From assembly GCA_025594325.1 (NCBI GenBank), contig JANHCV010000002.1, positions 1,488,001-1,552,000 on the forward strand: a stretch of 64,000 nt of DNA. Direction: 5' to 3'. Below the pieces are notes generated by a model. It was not told where the DNA came from and did no database searches. It worked only from the letters and a program-made list of their open reading frames with translations. The position numbers were made by a program, and so were the translations under genes. Source of the stretch: Blastocladiella emersonii ATCC 22665 (taxonomy: Eukaryota > Blastocladiomycota > Blastocladiomycetes > Blastocladiales > Blastocladiaceae). Positions 1 to 8,399 of the stretch are shown here, piece by piece. The first letter of the stretch is position 1, and every line of letters starts with the position of its first letter.

Positions 1-48
1 TAGAAAACTTTCATCTTAGAAAATGGGACAAAGGAACAAATCGTGGGA

Positions 49-1323
49 TCAGATCGAGATGTCGAGACCTGCAGGTGCGGCCTCATGAATGGCGGCTTCG
101 TTGTTTGGATCGATTGCATTTCCCAAAAGGCCCAGAAACGTGAGACTAGGTGGAGCACCGGCGACGATTGAAAGAGCGCCAGTAAGGGTGAGTTTGTTCG
201 CGGTGAGGTCAAGCTTGGCCAAGGACTGAGGGAGTCCATCACTCAGGATGGACGCACACGCGTCATCAAGTTGCCCGGAGTGCAGCGAAAGGTTTTCGAG
301 CCGCGGCGCCATATGTTGAACAAGAGCCCGAGTGGCCGTTCTATCAAGGATCGAACCGGCGAGTTTGAGAATGCGCAGCGAGGGCGGCAAGTCATGGAAG
401 AGCCTGGCCGTCTGCGTCGCTGAAAAGTTGCACGAGCAACTGTCAAGAACCGTCAAATCGCTCGGAAAGCTAAGTGCAAGTGCAGCAACTTCAATGTCAT
501 GGAGCGAATTGCCTCCAATGTCAAGAGTTGTAAGCGAATTGGGAAGTGCGACAAAAAGACTGGTCGCCTCGATTGATTCAAGCTTGCTCCGCGTGAGCCT
601 GAGTAGCCCAAGCGACCGAGGCAGTACACTTGCAATAGCACGAGTGCCATACTGGTAGAGTTTGATATCAGTCAGGTCAAGCTCGACAAGCGTCGGAGGA
701 AGCGGCTGGATTTCAACGGGTGCCTCAGCGCGCTCGAGCTTGTTGCGCGCCAGGTTGAGCAATTGAAGCGAGGCGGGGAGCCGATCCAAGACGGCCGAGA
801 GACCGGCCAAGGTAAACTTGTTACCGTTTTGCACGTACAGCTTTTCCAGAGTCGGAGGAAGGGTCTGCACAACGGCGAGTAAGCTGTCATCGTCGAGGCT
901 GCAATCAGAAATGGAGAGACACTGGAGCGTGCTTGGCAGGGTACCGTGAAAGAGCAGCGGCACGATGTTGGTAAGGTCGATGCTCATGAGGACGAGCGTC
1001 TCGAGACGCGAGGGCCAGCGCACGGGGTCAAGCAAGTCACGGTGCACGCGGCCAGTGTCGCTCAGCCAGTGTCCAGCAAGGCGGACGTCGGCCACCGAAT
1101 CGGGAATGCATAGAGCAGTCAGCCGTGGGAGATTCGTCGTACATCCGAGAATCGAAAGCTTTTGGAGTTGCTACGACGGGCTAGTCATGGCTTCATTCAG
1201 CTGTTCAATCCCATCTCGTGAGATCGGCTCATGAAGCAGCTCTAGCTCGTGAATTGCACCGCTCGCAATCGAGTCGAACGACTCTGCGATGGCTCGATAA
1301 ACGACCTGAGTCGACTTGGTGCC
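49..1323 (-). CDS. Leucine-rich repeat (RNI-like) protein, 5' end uncertain
   Basis: The frame open from 1170 down to the TGA at 49-51 encodes about ten leucine-rich repeats of roughly 28 residues, with the LxxLxLxxxxL pattern and conserved LPxSL links (for example LPPTLVELDLTDIKL). This suggests a curved protein-binding scaffold; no enzymatic domain is seen. The same frame also reads convincingly from 1323 to 1174 (ending ELLHEPISRDGIEQLNEAM), but a TAG at 1171-1173 interrupts it, and no usable ATG precedes the first repeat. Either this TAG is the end of an intron whose donor I could not fix in phase, or the gene carries a nonsense mutation. The frame upstream belongs to the ankyrin-like remnant, and the TAG at 1324-1326 between them could be a splice acceptor. 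I recognise the style as a lineage-expanded family but cannot name a function. Confidence 0.55.
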
Positions 1324-1856
1324 CTACAGAGCAAAATTCACAGGTTGGCTGGTTAGCGGGATAACGCTGTTACGGATTAACGAAACACGCACCGCAAAAA
1401 CCACGGTGTCCTCGTGCTCATCCTCAAACTCGTCGACGTCGACGTCAAGCCCAAGAGCAACGCGCACGTCACTCCATACGTCGCCGTTGGATATCTCGAG
1501 CTCGTCAAGCCAATCCGCAAGCTCTGGGGCCGAAAAGTCCAGCGCGTTCGCATCTCGCCACCACTCAAGCACTTCGAGATGCCGCGAGTCAATCGCCCGT
1601 TGCAGGGCTTCGGCGGAACACTCGAGCGGCGCAAGGCTGTTGGCGACCCAGCGACACTGCCGCGAGCCGTGGCCTCGTCGACCGAGAAAGCAGCTGCGTG
1701 AGACAAGATGGCCGGCTCGATGCGAGGGGTAAGCTTCCGCGGCATTACGCGGGCATACTGCAAGAAACATTCAGCGTCATCGTCCGCGTCGTGGAGCTCG
1801 ATGGCGAATAACAGGATCCGCTCGATGACTTCGGGTAAGTGCAAGGTGCCAAACAT
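1324..1856 (-). pseudogene. F-box/ankyrin-like gene remnant with frameshift
   Basis: From the ATG at 1856 the frame reads as an N-terminal helical, F-box-like segment (LPEVIERILLFAIEL, then ARVMPRKLTPRIEPAILSHA). It loses sense at about 1690. A second frame then takes over and carries one repeat of the type LEVLEWWRD that is typical of large fungal F-box/ankyrin-like proteins, followed by an acidic tail ending at the TAG at 1324-1326. Such proteins usually have many of these repeats, so this copy is both frameshifted and short. A donor-like GTGCGT lies close before the final TAG, with a CTAAC branch-like site in between. The segment may therefore have been spliced onto the LRR gene that follows in the same frame. 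It is called a remnant because two frames are needed and the repeat region is nearly absent. Confidence 0.5.
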
Positions 1857-2010
1857 GGTTGCATCAGCTTAACATTGGTCGCAGGCTGTGATCGAGGGGA
1901 GAGTTGATTAGGAGAGGGAGAAGGAACGGGACGGTGGCGCACGCGCTCGCCCCCGCGCACTCCCACCATCTACTTCCCTCCCGAGATTTATACTCGCACA
2001 CTGCTTCACC

Positions 2011-4185
2011 ATGCAACCTGATGAACAAACGTCCTTGCTACTTACCCTACCGGACGAGCTCCTGACCATGGTCGCGTCGGCGGGCCTGACTAATGCGGAT
2101 CGGCTCGCCCTCCGCGCGACCTGCCGAACTGTCCTTGCCAGGTCGCTTTGGCGCGCGCGCGCTCCTCCTGCACTCGAAATGACGATTGCGCTCTGTCGAG
2201 CCGACCGTGCTGCGTTCTTTGCTGCCGCGCCCGTCTATTTTGGTCGGAAGCGTGGGCGCCACCGCGCCAAGTCGTCTGCGCGCCTGTCCATCTCGAACAC
2301 CCAGATGCGCACCATATTCCTCGACGTCGCTCGCCGGCTTGTGCTCAGCGATGTGGGCGATCCGCGCCCGTGGTCGTGGCTCCGCGCGTGGGCGCAGGGC
2401 CAGGTGCCTGTTTCGACGGCGGCCGAGTTCCGCAACCTTCTTTTCGCAGCGCTTCCGCCGTGTGCCCGAGCCAAGCTCGCCGCCAAGGTGCTTCCCGCCG
2501 ACGAGCTGCGCACTGGGTATCGTCCCGAGGGTTCGCCGCACGCGCTCGCGTACATTCTCGCCAACTGGCGCGACCGCGTGACGGGCCTTTCTACGGCCTT
2601 CTTGCGGTACCGGCACGCGATATTCCCGTACAATCGTGACTATATTGGGCTGACCCATCAACTGCCAAACTTGTGGAGCATCTTCGAGTGCCTCCTCGCC
2701 GCGCGGACAAATCGAGACGACCCTATTTACCGTGCACTCGCTGTGGAAGCTGTCCCGATCGTCACTATTTTTCCGATCCGCGACCCCATGACCAAGGCAG
2801 CGAAACGGTTTGACGCCGAGGCGAATGTGGAGACAGCTCTCCAAGTTTTGCTTACCGCGGGACCCCAAGCTGTGGTCGGAGCCGTGTCGCGATTGCTTGC
2901 CTCAAACAATCATTTCGTTGCCTACCGAGCGATATCTGCGACCATTCAAGCCGCGCGATTTCAAGGGCCGCGGGGCTTTGCTTCGTTCACAACACTTGCT
3001 GACTTGCTTGTGCTCGCATCCCCAAGACTAGTAAATCGCCCTCCTAAATCTTCGCCGCAGGAATGGAGTTTGGTTGCACAAGACGCTTCAGACGATGCTC
3101 TTCGCGTTCGGCTCGAGCCAACGAGCAACGCCGTTCCAACCCTTCTCGCCCGCGTTCTTCCTCATTGCGCCTCGTTGGTGCGTGGGCACGATTTGTCCAC
3201 CTTTCTGGACAAGCTGGGCGACGCAAGCGTGGTTAATCTCTTGGCCGAGGTTTGGTCGTTCCGGAACCTTACCAGTGGCGCCAAGTCGCCTTACGCTTCC
3301 TGGATGTGCCGTTACTGGGTCCCGACCCGCGCACATGTTCACTTGCTTAACACGCTCCGCTTCAACTACGTCGAGGCCAACGTGTGGCCCGCTGTGCAGG
3401 CCATCCAAAACGCGGTCCCAGTCGTGCCTTACCACAGCTGTCCAAAGTCCTCTCGATCCTCCAGGGCGCTCTTGGATCTCCCAGCAAGCTGCAGTGCGTG
3501 CAAGCACCTCATGGCCCAAGTAGAAACTGCCGCAGTCGTTGACTGGCCGTTTCCTGGTGACTTGATCTTGCGCATCGAGCCGTACACAGACGCCGAGCTC
3601 GCTTCGAACGCGGCGCGGTTGCTTGAGCATCAGCACCAGATCATGGCCAGCGATCCCGATTGGATACGCGATCATATCGAGGACGGCTGGCGCGACCTCT
3701 TGGTCGCCGCGCGCGGGCCCATGTTCGGCTACTTGCTCGCGCACCGTTCGCCGCACATCTCAATTCCCGACGACACGTGCGTCGTTCGGGGCGGTCTCGG
3801 ACCCGACGCATCCGTCCGCGGCGGCATTAACGGGCTCGGTCTGACCATCTTCGATCTTCTCGCGCTCGCAAACCTCGGCGGACCTCGTTTCACTGGCGAC
3901 AAGACCGGGCACGAGATCTACGCGGCGGCCATGGTCGCGTTCATCCGACCGGGCGCGCCTGTCGACCTTACCGACGGCGATCTTGCGGACCTGGCCAAAC
4001 ACGAGTGGGGCGGGAACATCGTTCGCTTGCTGCACTTTTTCGAGCACGCGCTCAAAGTCGCTGCAGTGCGTGGTGAGCAAAGTTACAACGCTCGTCTGCA
4101 GCGGTTGCGCGAATGGGCCACATCGCACGAGGATGTGGAAGTGCGCAAGTGGGGACTGGCTGCGCGACAGGCCGAGACGGAATAA
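2011..4185 (+). CDS. Large F-box protein, lineage-specific
   Basis: A single-exon gene of 724 codons. Residues about 8-46 form a recognisable F-box (LLTLPDELLTMVASAGLTN, then LALRATCRTVLARSLW), which in the family binds Skp1 and couples substrates to SCF ubiquitin ligases. The remaining roughly 670 residues show no named domain; they are mostly helical with repeated small hydrophobic patches, as expected of an extended substrate-binding region. A CxxC pair occurs near residues 494-497. The start at 2011 follows a pyrimidine-rich leader and is the first ATG in frame with the F-box. It is divergent from the remnant at 1324-1856, with about 150 bp between them. A second F-box gene of similar style starts at 63472. 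Substrate and pathway cannot be inferred. Confidence 0.75.
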   Translation: MQPDEQTSLLLTLPDELLTMVASAGLTNADRLALRATCRTVLARSLWRARAPPALEMTIALCRADRAAFFAAAPVYFGRKRGRHRAKSSARLSISNTQMRTIFLDVARRLVLSDVGDPRPWSWLRAWAQGQVPVSTAAEFRNLLFAALPPCARAKLAAKVLPADELRTGYRPEGSPHALAYILANWRDRVTGLSTAFLRYRHAIFPYNRDYIGLTHQLPNLWSIFECLLAARTNRDDPIYRALAVEAVPIVTIFPIRDPMTKAAKRFDAEANVETALQVLLTAGPQAVVGAVSRLLASNNHFVAYRAISATIQAARFQGPRGFASFTTLADLLVLASPRLVNRPPKSSPQEWSLVAQDASDDALRVRLEPTSNAVPTLLARVLPHCASLVRGHDLSTFLDKLGDASVVNLLAEVWSFRNLTSGAKSPYASWMCRYWVPTRAHVHLLNTLRFNYVEANVWPAVQAIQNAVPVVPYHSCPKSSRSSRALLDLPASCSACKHLMAQVETAAVVDWPFPGDLILRIEPYTDAELASNAARLLEHQHQIMASDPDWIRDHIEDGWRDLLVAARGPMFGYLLAHRSPHISIPDDTCVVRGGLGPDASVRGGINGLGLTIFDLLALANLGGPRFTGDKTGHEIYAAAMVAFIRPGAPVDLTDGDLADLAKHEWGGNIVRLLHFFEHALKVAAVRGEQSYNARLQRLREWATSHEDVEVRKWGLAARQAETE

Positions 4186-5000
4186 GTTGTTGAAGAATCA
4201 ACTTTGTTGTTTACATGCGGGGAAAACGCAAAGAGCACCGGTTTTTATTGAGGAATTGTGCACTCCATGATGCGCTGAACCGTACCAAAGATGGTGAGCA
4301 TGGTCGCCGCTCGCCAGGTTGTCCACAATCCAGTCTTGGACTGATGGAGCAGCCGGTCCCTCTCAATCTACATGGAGGCAATCGGATCATGGCGGACCGC
4401 TTCGCCGGCGAGCAGTTCCGCGGCGCTGATGAGCTTCGACCCAACAAACTCACGCGCTCGTGGCCGTGTGACGGCCTGCATCAACACGGCCGAGCGCTTG
4501 CCAACGCACTCGTACGACTCGCCCGGGTCCTTGATCACCGTGACTCACGGTCAAAGAGTGTCGCCTTGCTCGATTGAGTTTCAGAGACAACCACGCGTTG
4601 GGCGAGGGGTCCGTTCGTTGTCGCCGTGAGAGGTCGCAGCAAGGGGCAAACTCTCATCACCAGCTGCTCAACCGGCAAGAAGATTTCCTAATGTTGATTG
4701 CACATCGTCATCTATCTTGATTCCGCCGTTTTCGTTGCAGGGAGTGCGGGCGTCCGCGGACCGCCATCGGCGCGCGGGTCTCCTGCACGTGAGGCGCGCT
4801 CCGCCACAGCCACAGCGGGAATGCCGCGCCACACGGCACGCGCGGCGCAAAAAGCGTTTCCCGCTCCCGCTCCCGTCGCCCGCGCCGCTCAAGCGACCCG
4901 CTGCCATGCATCTCGGACCGTGATCACGCAACCCGCCGCAACCCCGTCCTCTGCGCCGGCCCTGTCTCCTGCCGACCCCTGTCATCCGCGCTCTGCACCC
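4186..5000. other. Intergenic stretch between F-box gene and Tlg2 gene
   Basis: No intact gene is visible. The left half holds a minus-strand protein-like fragment (listed separately). The right half, from about 4690, is GC-rich and runs into the leader of the syntaxin gene. A plus-strand frame is open from 4698 through the syntaxin start, but the N-terminus of the family matches only from 5001. Confidence 0.5.
4245..4538 (-). pseudogene. Unidentified protein-like fragment with in-frame TAG
   Basis: One minus-strand frame reads as sensible protein on both sides of a TAG at 4368-4370. Upstream it contains GESYECVGKRSAVLMQAV and REFVGSKLISAAELLAG; downstream it contains TWRAATMLTIFGTVQRIMEC, ending at a TAA at 4245-4247 that overlaps an AATAAA-like signal. 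A TGA closes the frame just before 4538 and no start codon is seen. The TAG follows a short run ending CATG and could be a splice acceptor, but no donor at a plausible distance preserves the frame. I do not recognise the family. It may be a decayed gene or the 3' part of a spliced one. Confidence 0.35.
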
Positions 5001-6084
5001 ATGGCGACCCGCTCGCGCACGACCCTCTTCATCGAGCTGCGGCGATCCGTGCCGCGGCAACCGGCCGCCGGCCGCTCCGGGCGCGGCGGCGCGCTCGAGT
5101 CCGAGAAGGTCGGGCTCATCTCCGAGCCGCACACGGCCGTCGATGTCGGCCACATTCGCGACCTGCCGCCCGCGTGGGTCGATACGGTCGAGGAGATCGA
5201 GTCAACCATTGACCGCATCCAGCAGCAGTGTATGTCGGTCCGCCATCTGCTATGGACGCGAAACCCACTTACTGACGCGATCCGAGTGTAGTAAACAACC
5301 TCGAGACGCTGCAGAAGAAGCACCTGCTGCCGGGCTTCGACGACCGGTCCGACACCGAGGCGAGCATCGACGCGGCGACCCACGGCGTCACCACCATGTT
5401 CAAGCAGTGCCAGAAGCAGATCAAGGCCTTCGAGGCCAACCATCAGGCCGCCGCCGTCGCCGCACGGAAACGCGGCGCGCCCATGTCGCAGCAGGAGCTC
5501 AAGCTGCACCAGAACGTCACCTCGTCGCTCGCTGCCCGCGTCTCTACACTGTCGACGCAGTTTCGCAAGGGCCAGTCCAACTACGTCTCGCGTACGTCCT
5601 TTCGATCGCGTGTCGCGACGCGTGGTGCTTTGGCCTTACTCGTCGTCGCGTGTGCGTAGGGTTGAAGAACCGATCCGCGAAAGCCTCCCCACTCTTCTCG
5701 CTGTCCGACACCGAGGACGAGGAAAGCGGCGGCGGCGGGGGCGGCACCATGTCGTCGGCGTTCACGGACCAGCAGGTGACGCAGGTCGCGCAGAACGAGG
5801 ACGTGATTCGGACGCGCGAGCGCGAGATCGAGGAGATTGCCAAGACCATGACCGAGATCGCCGAGCTGTTCCGCGACATGCACACCATGGTCATCGACCA
5901 GGGCAGCCTGCTCGACCGCATCGACTACCATCTCGAGGTCGCCGCCACCAACGTCGAGAAGGGCAACGAGGAGCTCGACAAGGCCGTCGTCTACCAGGCC
6001 TCGGCGCGCAAGAAGATGCTCATCTACCTCCTCTGCCTCGCCATCCTCTTCGTCATCCTGCTCCTCGCCATCAAGCGCAGGTGA
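5001..6084 (+). CDS. TLG2: Syntaxin-16/Tlg2-type Qa-SNARE
   Basis: Three exons (5001-5229, 5292-5591, 5660-6084) give 317 residues, with donors GTATGT and GTACGT and both acceptors ending in TAG. The start MATRSRT at 5001 matches the characteristic beginning of syntaxin-16/Tlg2, so the open frame further upstream is untranslated. An N-terminal Habc-like helical region (residues about 70-180) is followed by a Gly-rich linker, the Qa-SNARE helix (about 220-290, with REREIEEIAKTMTEIAELF and the central-layer glutamine in DQGSLLDRIDYH) and a C-terminal membrane anchor (MLIYLLCLAILFVILLLAI) ending KRR. In the family this SNARE drives fusion of endosome-derived vesicles with the trans-Golgi network, with Vps45 as partner. 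It converges on the minus-strand gene ending at 6158. Confidence 0.92.
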
Positions 6085-6157
6085 ACGATTGATCTTACGC
6101 TGCTTCATTCTAAACAACAACCAAATAGACTACGTGGTTCGTGACCTTCTCGCTCGC

Positions 6158-8233
6158 CTACACCTTGGCCCCGAGCGATGCCTGGCGCCACCGCGGCACT
6201 GGCGTCGTCGGGATCATGAGCGTCCGCCGCAGCAGCTCGCCCGACAGGCCCATGCCCGTCGGCGGCACCGACCGCCCGCGCCGCTTCGGGTGCAGGATCA
6301 GCGCCTGCGAATCGCGTCCGCGACGTGGCTCGATCACGGGCAGCGGCGCCAGGATCGCCGTCTCGCTCGGCTGGCGTGCGAGTGATGGGGCTGTTGCTGT
6401 GGCAGCCCGCACCGGCTCAGCCTCGGACGCGGCTGGGCCGCTTGATGGAGCGAGAGTCGCTGGACCTTGTGCGGGCGCCGCCAACTGCGTCACGGCGGCG
6501 GTCTCACCGGCCTCCGGCGCTTGAGGCGCTTCAGCGGCGACAGCTTGCACGGCCGGTTCGGTCTCGCTCGCTTTGCGCGTGACGGCTGCGGGCGAGGTAG
6601 CACCGGGCACGGCCTTGACGTTGCTCACCGGGGCAGTCGTCACGAGGGCTGACACGGGCGCAGGCGCTGCGCTTGGTGCCGGCGCGGGGGCACTAGCGGC
6701 CTTCGCTGACGCGGGCCGTGAGCGAGGGGGAACCGGTGGCGCAAGCGCAGCCGGCGGGGCAGGTACAGCCTCGGCTGCGGCCGGGCGAGCGACTGGTTCG
6801 GCAGGCGAAAACTTCGTGATGGGCGAGCCGGTCTCGAGGGCTGTGGGCTCTGCGGGCGCCTGCGGAACGGGGGCGACGGGTACTGCCTGCTCGACGGCAG
6901 CGACGGGTGCGGTTCCAGATGAAGTTAAGGCTGCTGCTGGCGCCGGAGCGGCGGGCGTGACCTCGGTCTCGGCCATCTTGTCGTGAGAAACAGCGGGCGC
7001 CGTGGCGGGTTCCCGCTCGACCATCTCGGGCGGCGAGACCGGGTGCGAGTCGACCATGACAAACTCGTCGCGCGACGTGGATGCCGGCGACGCGACCGCC
7101 GCTGCCGCAGGTGTCACGGCCGCACCGATAGCCGCACTGACGTGGGCCGCGAGTCCGCCACTCGCCGCGAGCATCGGCCCGAGCGGGGTCGCGGAGCTGA
7201 CCGAGTCGTTGAGCGGCGGCGTGCTGGACGCCGAGAAGAAGACGGACCCGAGCGACTGCGCCTCGATCCCCGCGGGCGACACGGCGGTAGTCTCGGCGCC
7301 CGGCGGCTGCACCGACAGCGAGCTGGACGAGGTCGCGGCGCTCGTGAGAGCGGACGTCGGCGCGGTCGACGGCGCGAGCGAGTCGCCGAGGAGCCGCTTG
7401 ATCCCCGCCTCGCGCTGTTGCTGCTTTTCCACCACGCCGCGGCGCGCCGGCGAGACGCTCCGCGCGCGCTGCGGCGTCGGCGTCACGGTGCTGCTCGCCG
7501 ACTCGACGACCGTGAACGAGGTGCCGCGCTTGGGCGTCACCATGGCCGAGGACCCGTGGAACGAGGTCTGGCGGGATACCGGGACCGGATTCGGTCCCAC
7601 GGCGCTTGCCGTGTCGGCCGCGAGGTTCTCGGTGCTGCACACCCACGAGCCCGGGATCCCCGCTGCCGCTGCCGCACCGTCGCCCGCCTCGCCGTCACCA
7701 CCACCTGCCTCGGCGGGAATCCACGCCTCGCTCGCGGCCGGGTCGGGGACCAGCGAGTTGGTCGACTGCCACAGGTCGCCCTCGAGGTCATCCATGTCCT
7801 CCTTGACGCGGAAAGACAGCGGGACCATGCGCGACGACGCGCTCACGGACCGGCTGCGCGACCGGTTCGCGCTGGCGCGGCGGATCGTGGGGCGGGCGGT
7901 CGCGCGCTCGCCTGGGACGGCGGGCGCCGCCGGGGTGTCGGACGTGGCGGTCGTGGGCGGTTTCGCGCGGCGCTTCGTGCTGCGGCCGCGCTTGACCGAG
8001 TCGGTCGAGCCAGAGGCGGACGAGGCGCCCGAGTGCGCGGTCGGCGGGTCGGGCTTCGCGGCAGCGGAAACCGCGGCCGGAACGGCGCCGTCGGTCACAT
8101 TCGCGGTGCCCACATTGGCGGAAGGCGCATGATGCAGCTCGCCCGAGGACGAGTGGTGGAACTCGAGCGACCGGTGCGCGTGCAGCTCGTTCCGCTTGGA
8201 TATCTTGCGGGGCAGGTTGCGACCTTTCCCCAT
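6158..8233 (-). CDS. Disordered Ser/Pro/Ala-rich protein, function unknown
   Basis: A single open frame of 691 residues starts at the ATG at 8233 (MGKGRNLPRKISKRNELHAH) and ends at 6158. The first 40 residues are basic and His-rich. The rest is low-complexity Ala, Pro, Ser and Thr with SP and TP sites, RSRSRSVSASS-like basic-serine patches near residue 125 and a KQQQREAGIKRLL segment near 270. The last 30 residues are again ordered-looking (GLSGELLRRTLMIP). There is no signal peptide, membrane segment or known domain. The short conserved-looking ends around a disordered middle suggest a scaffold or regulatory protein, but this is speculation. Its 5' neighbour on the same strand is the IBTK-like gene, 166 bp away. 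Confidence 0.6.
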   Translation of the reverse strand: MGKGRNLPRKISKRNELHAHRSLEFHHSSSGELHHAPSANVGTANVTDGAVPAAVSAAAKPDPPTAHSGASSASGSTDSVKRGRSTKRRAKPPTTATSDTPAAPAVPGERATARPTIRRASANRSRSRSVSASSRMVPLSFRVKEDMDDLEGDLWQSTNSLVPDPAASEAWIPAEAGGGDGEAGDGAAAAAGIPGSWVCSTENLAADTASAVGPNPVPVSRQTSFHGSSAMVTPKRGTSFTVVESASSTVTPTPQRARSVSPARRGVVEKQQQREAGIKRLLGDSLAPSTAPTSALTSAATSSSSLSVQPPGAETTAVSPAGIEAQSLGSVFFSASSTPPLNDSVSSATPLGPMLAASGGLAAHVSAAIGAAVTPAAAAVASPASTSRDEFVMVDSHPVSPPEMVEREPATAPAVSHDKMAETEVTPAAPAPAAALTSSGTAPVAAVEQAVPVAPVPQAPAEPTALETGSPITKFSPAEPVARPAAAEAVPAPPAALAPPVPPRSRPASAKAASAPAPAPSAAPAPVSALVTTAPVSNVKAVPGATSPAAVTRKASETEPAVQAVAAEAPQAPEAGETAAVTQLAAPAQGPATLAPSSGPAASEAEPVRAATATAPSLARQPSETAILAPLPVIEPRRGRDSQALILHPKRRGRSVPPTGMGLSGELLRRTLMIPTTPVPRWRQASLGAKV

Positions 8234-8399
8234 GGTGTGATTCGTTGCTATGACTCAAGTAAACTCTGGAGAGCATAAACGTTTGATCGCAGCACTGGGA
8301 TATATTCACGCCGAGCAAACCGGCGGGAGCGCGAGGTGCGAGACGCGTTGTTCTATCACGTGCGGGAGACATAGACATTTTTCTCCTACTGCGGCGACC

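Noticed and set aside
1171-4370. Reassignment of TAG to a sense codon, suggested by three in-frame TAGs in protein-like text
   Set aside because: TAG is the natural stop of TIM9, dynein and the zinc-knuckle-like gene here, so the internal TAGs are better explained by splice acceptors or decay.
6390-7650. Plus-strand and alternative minus-strand frames across the 691-residue gene
   Set aside because: They are shadow frames of low-complexity coding DNA; only the frame beginning MGKGRNLPRK has ordered, non-repetitive ends.
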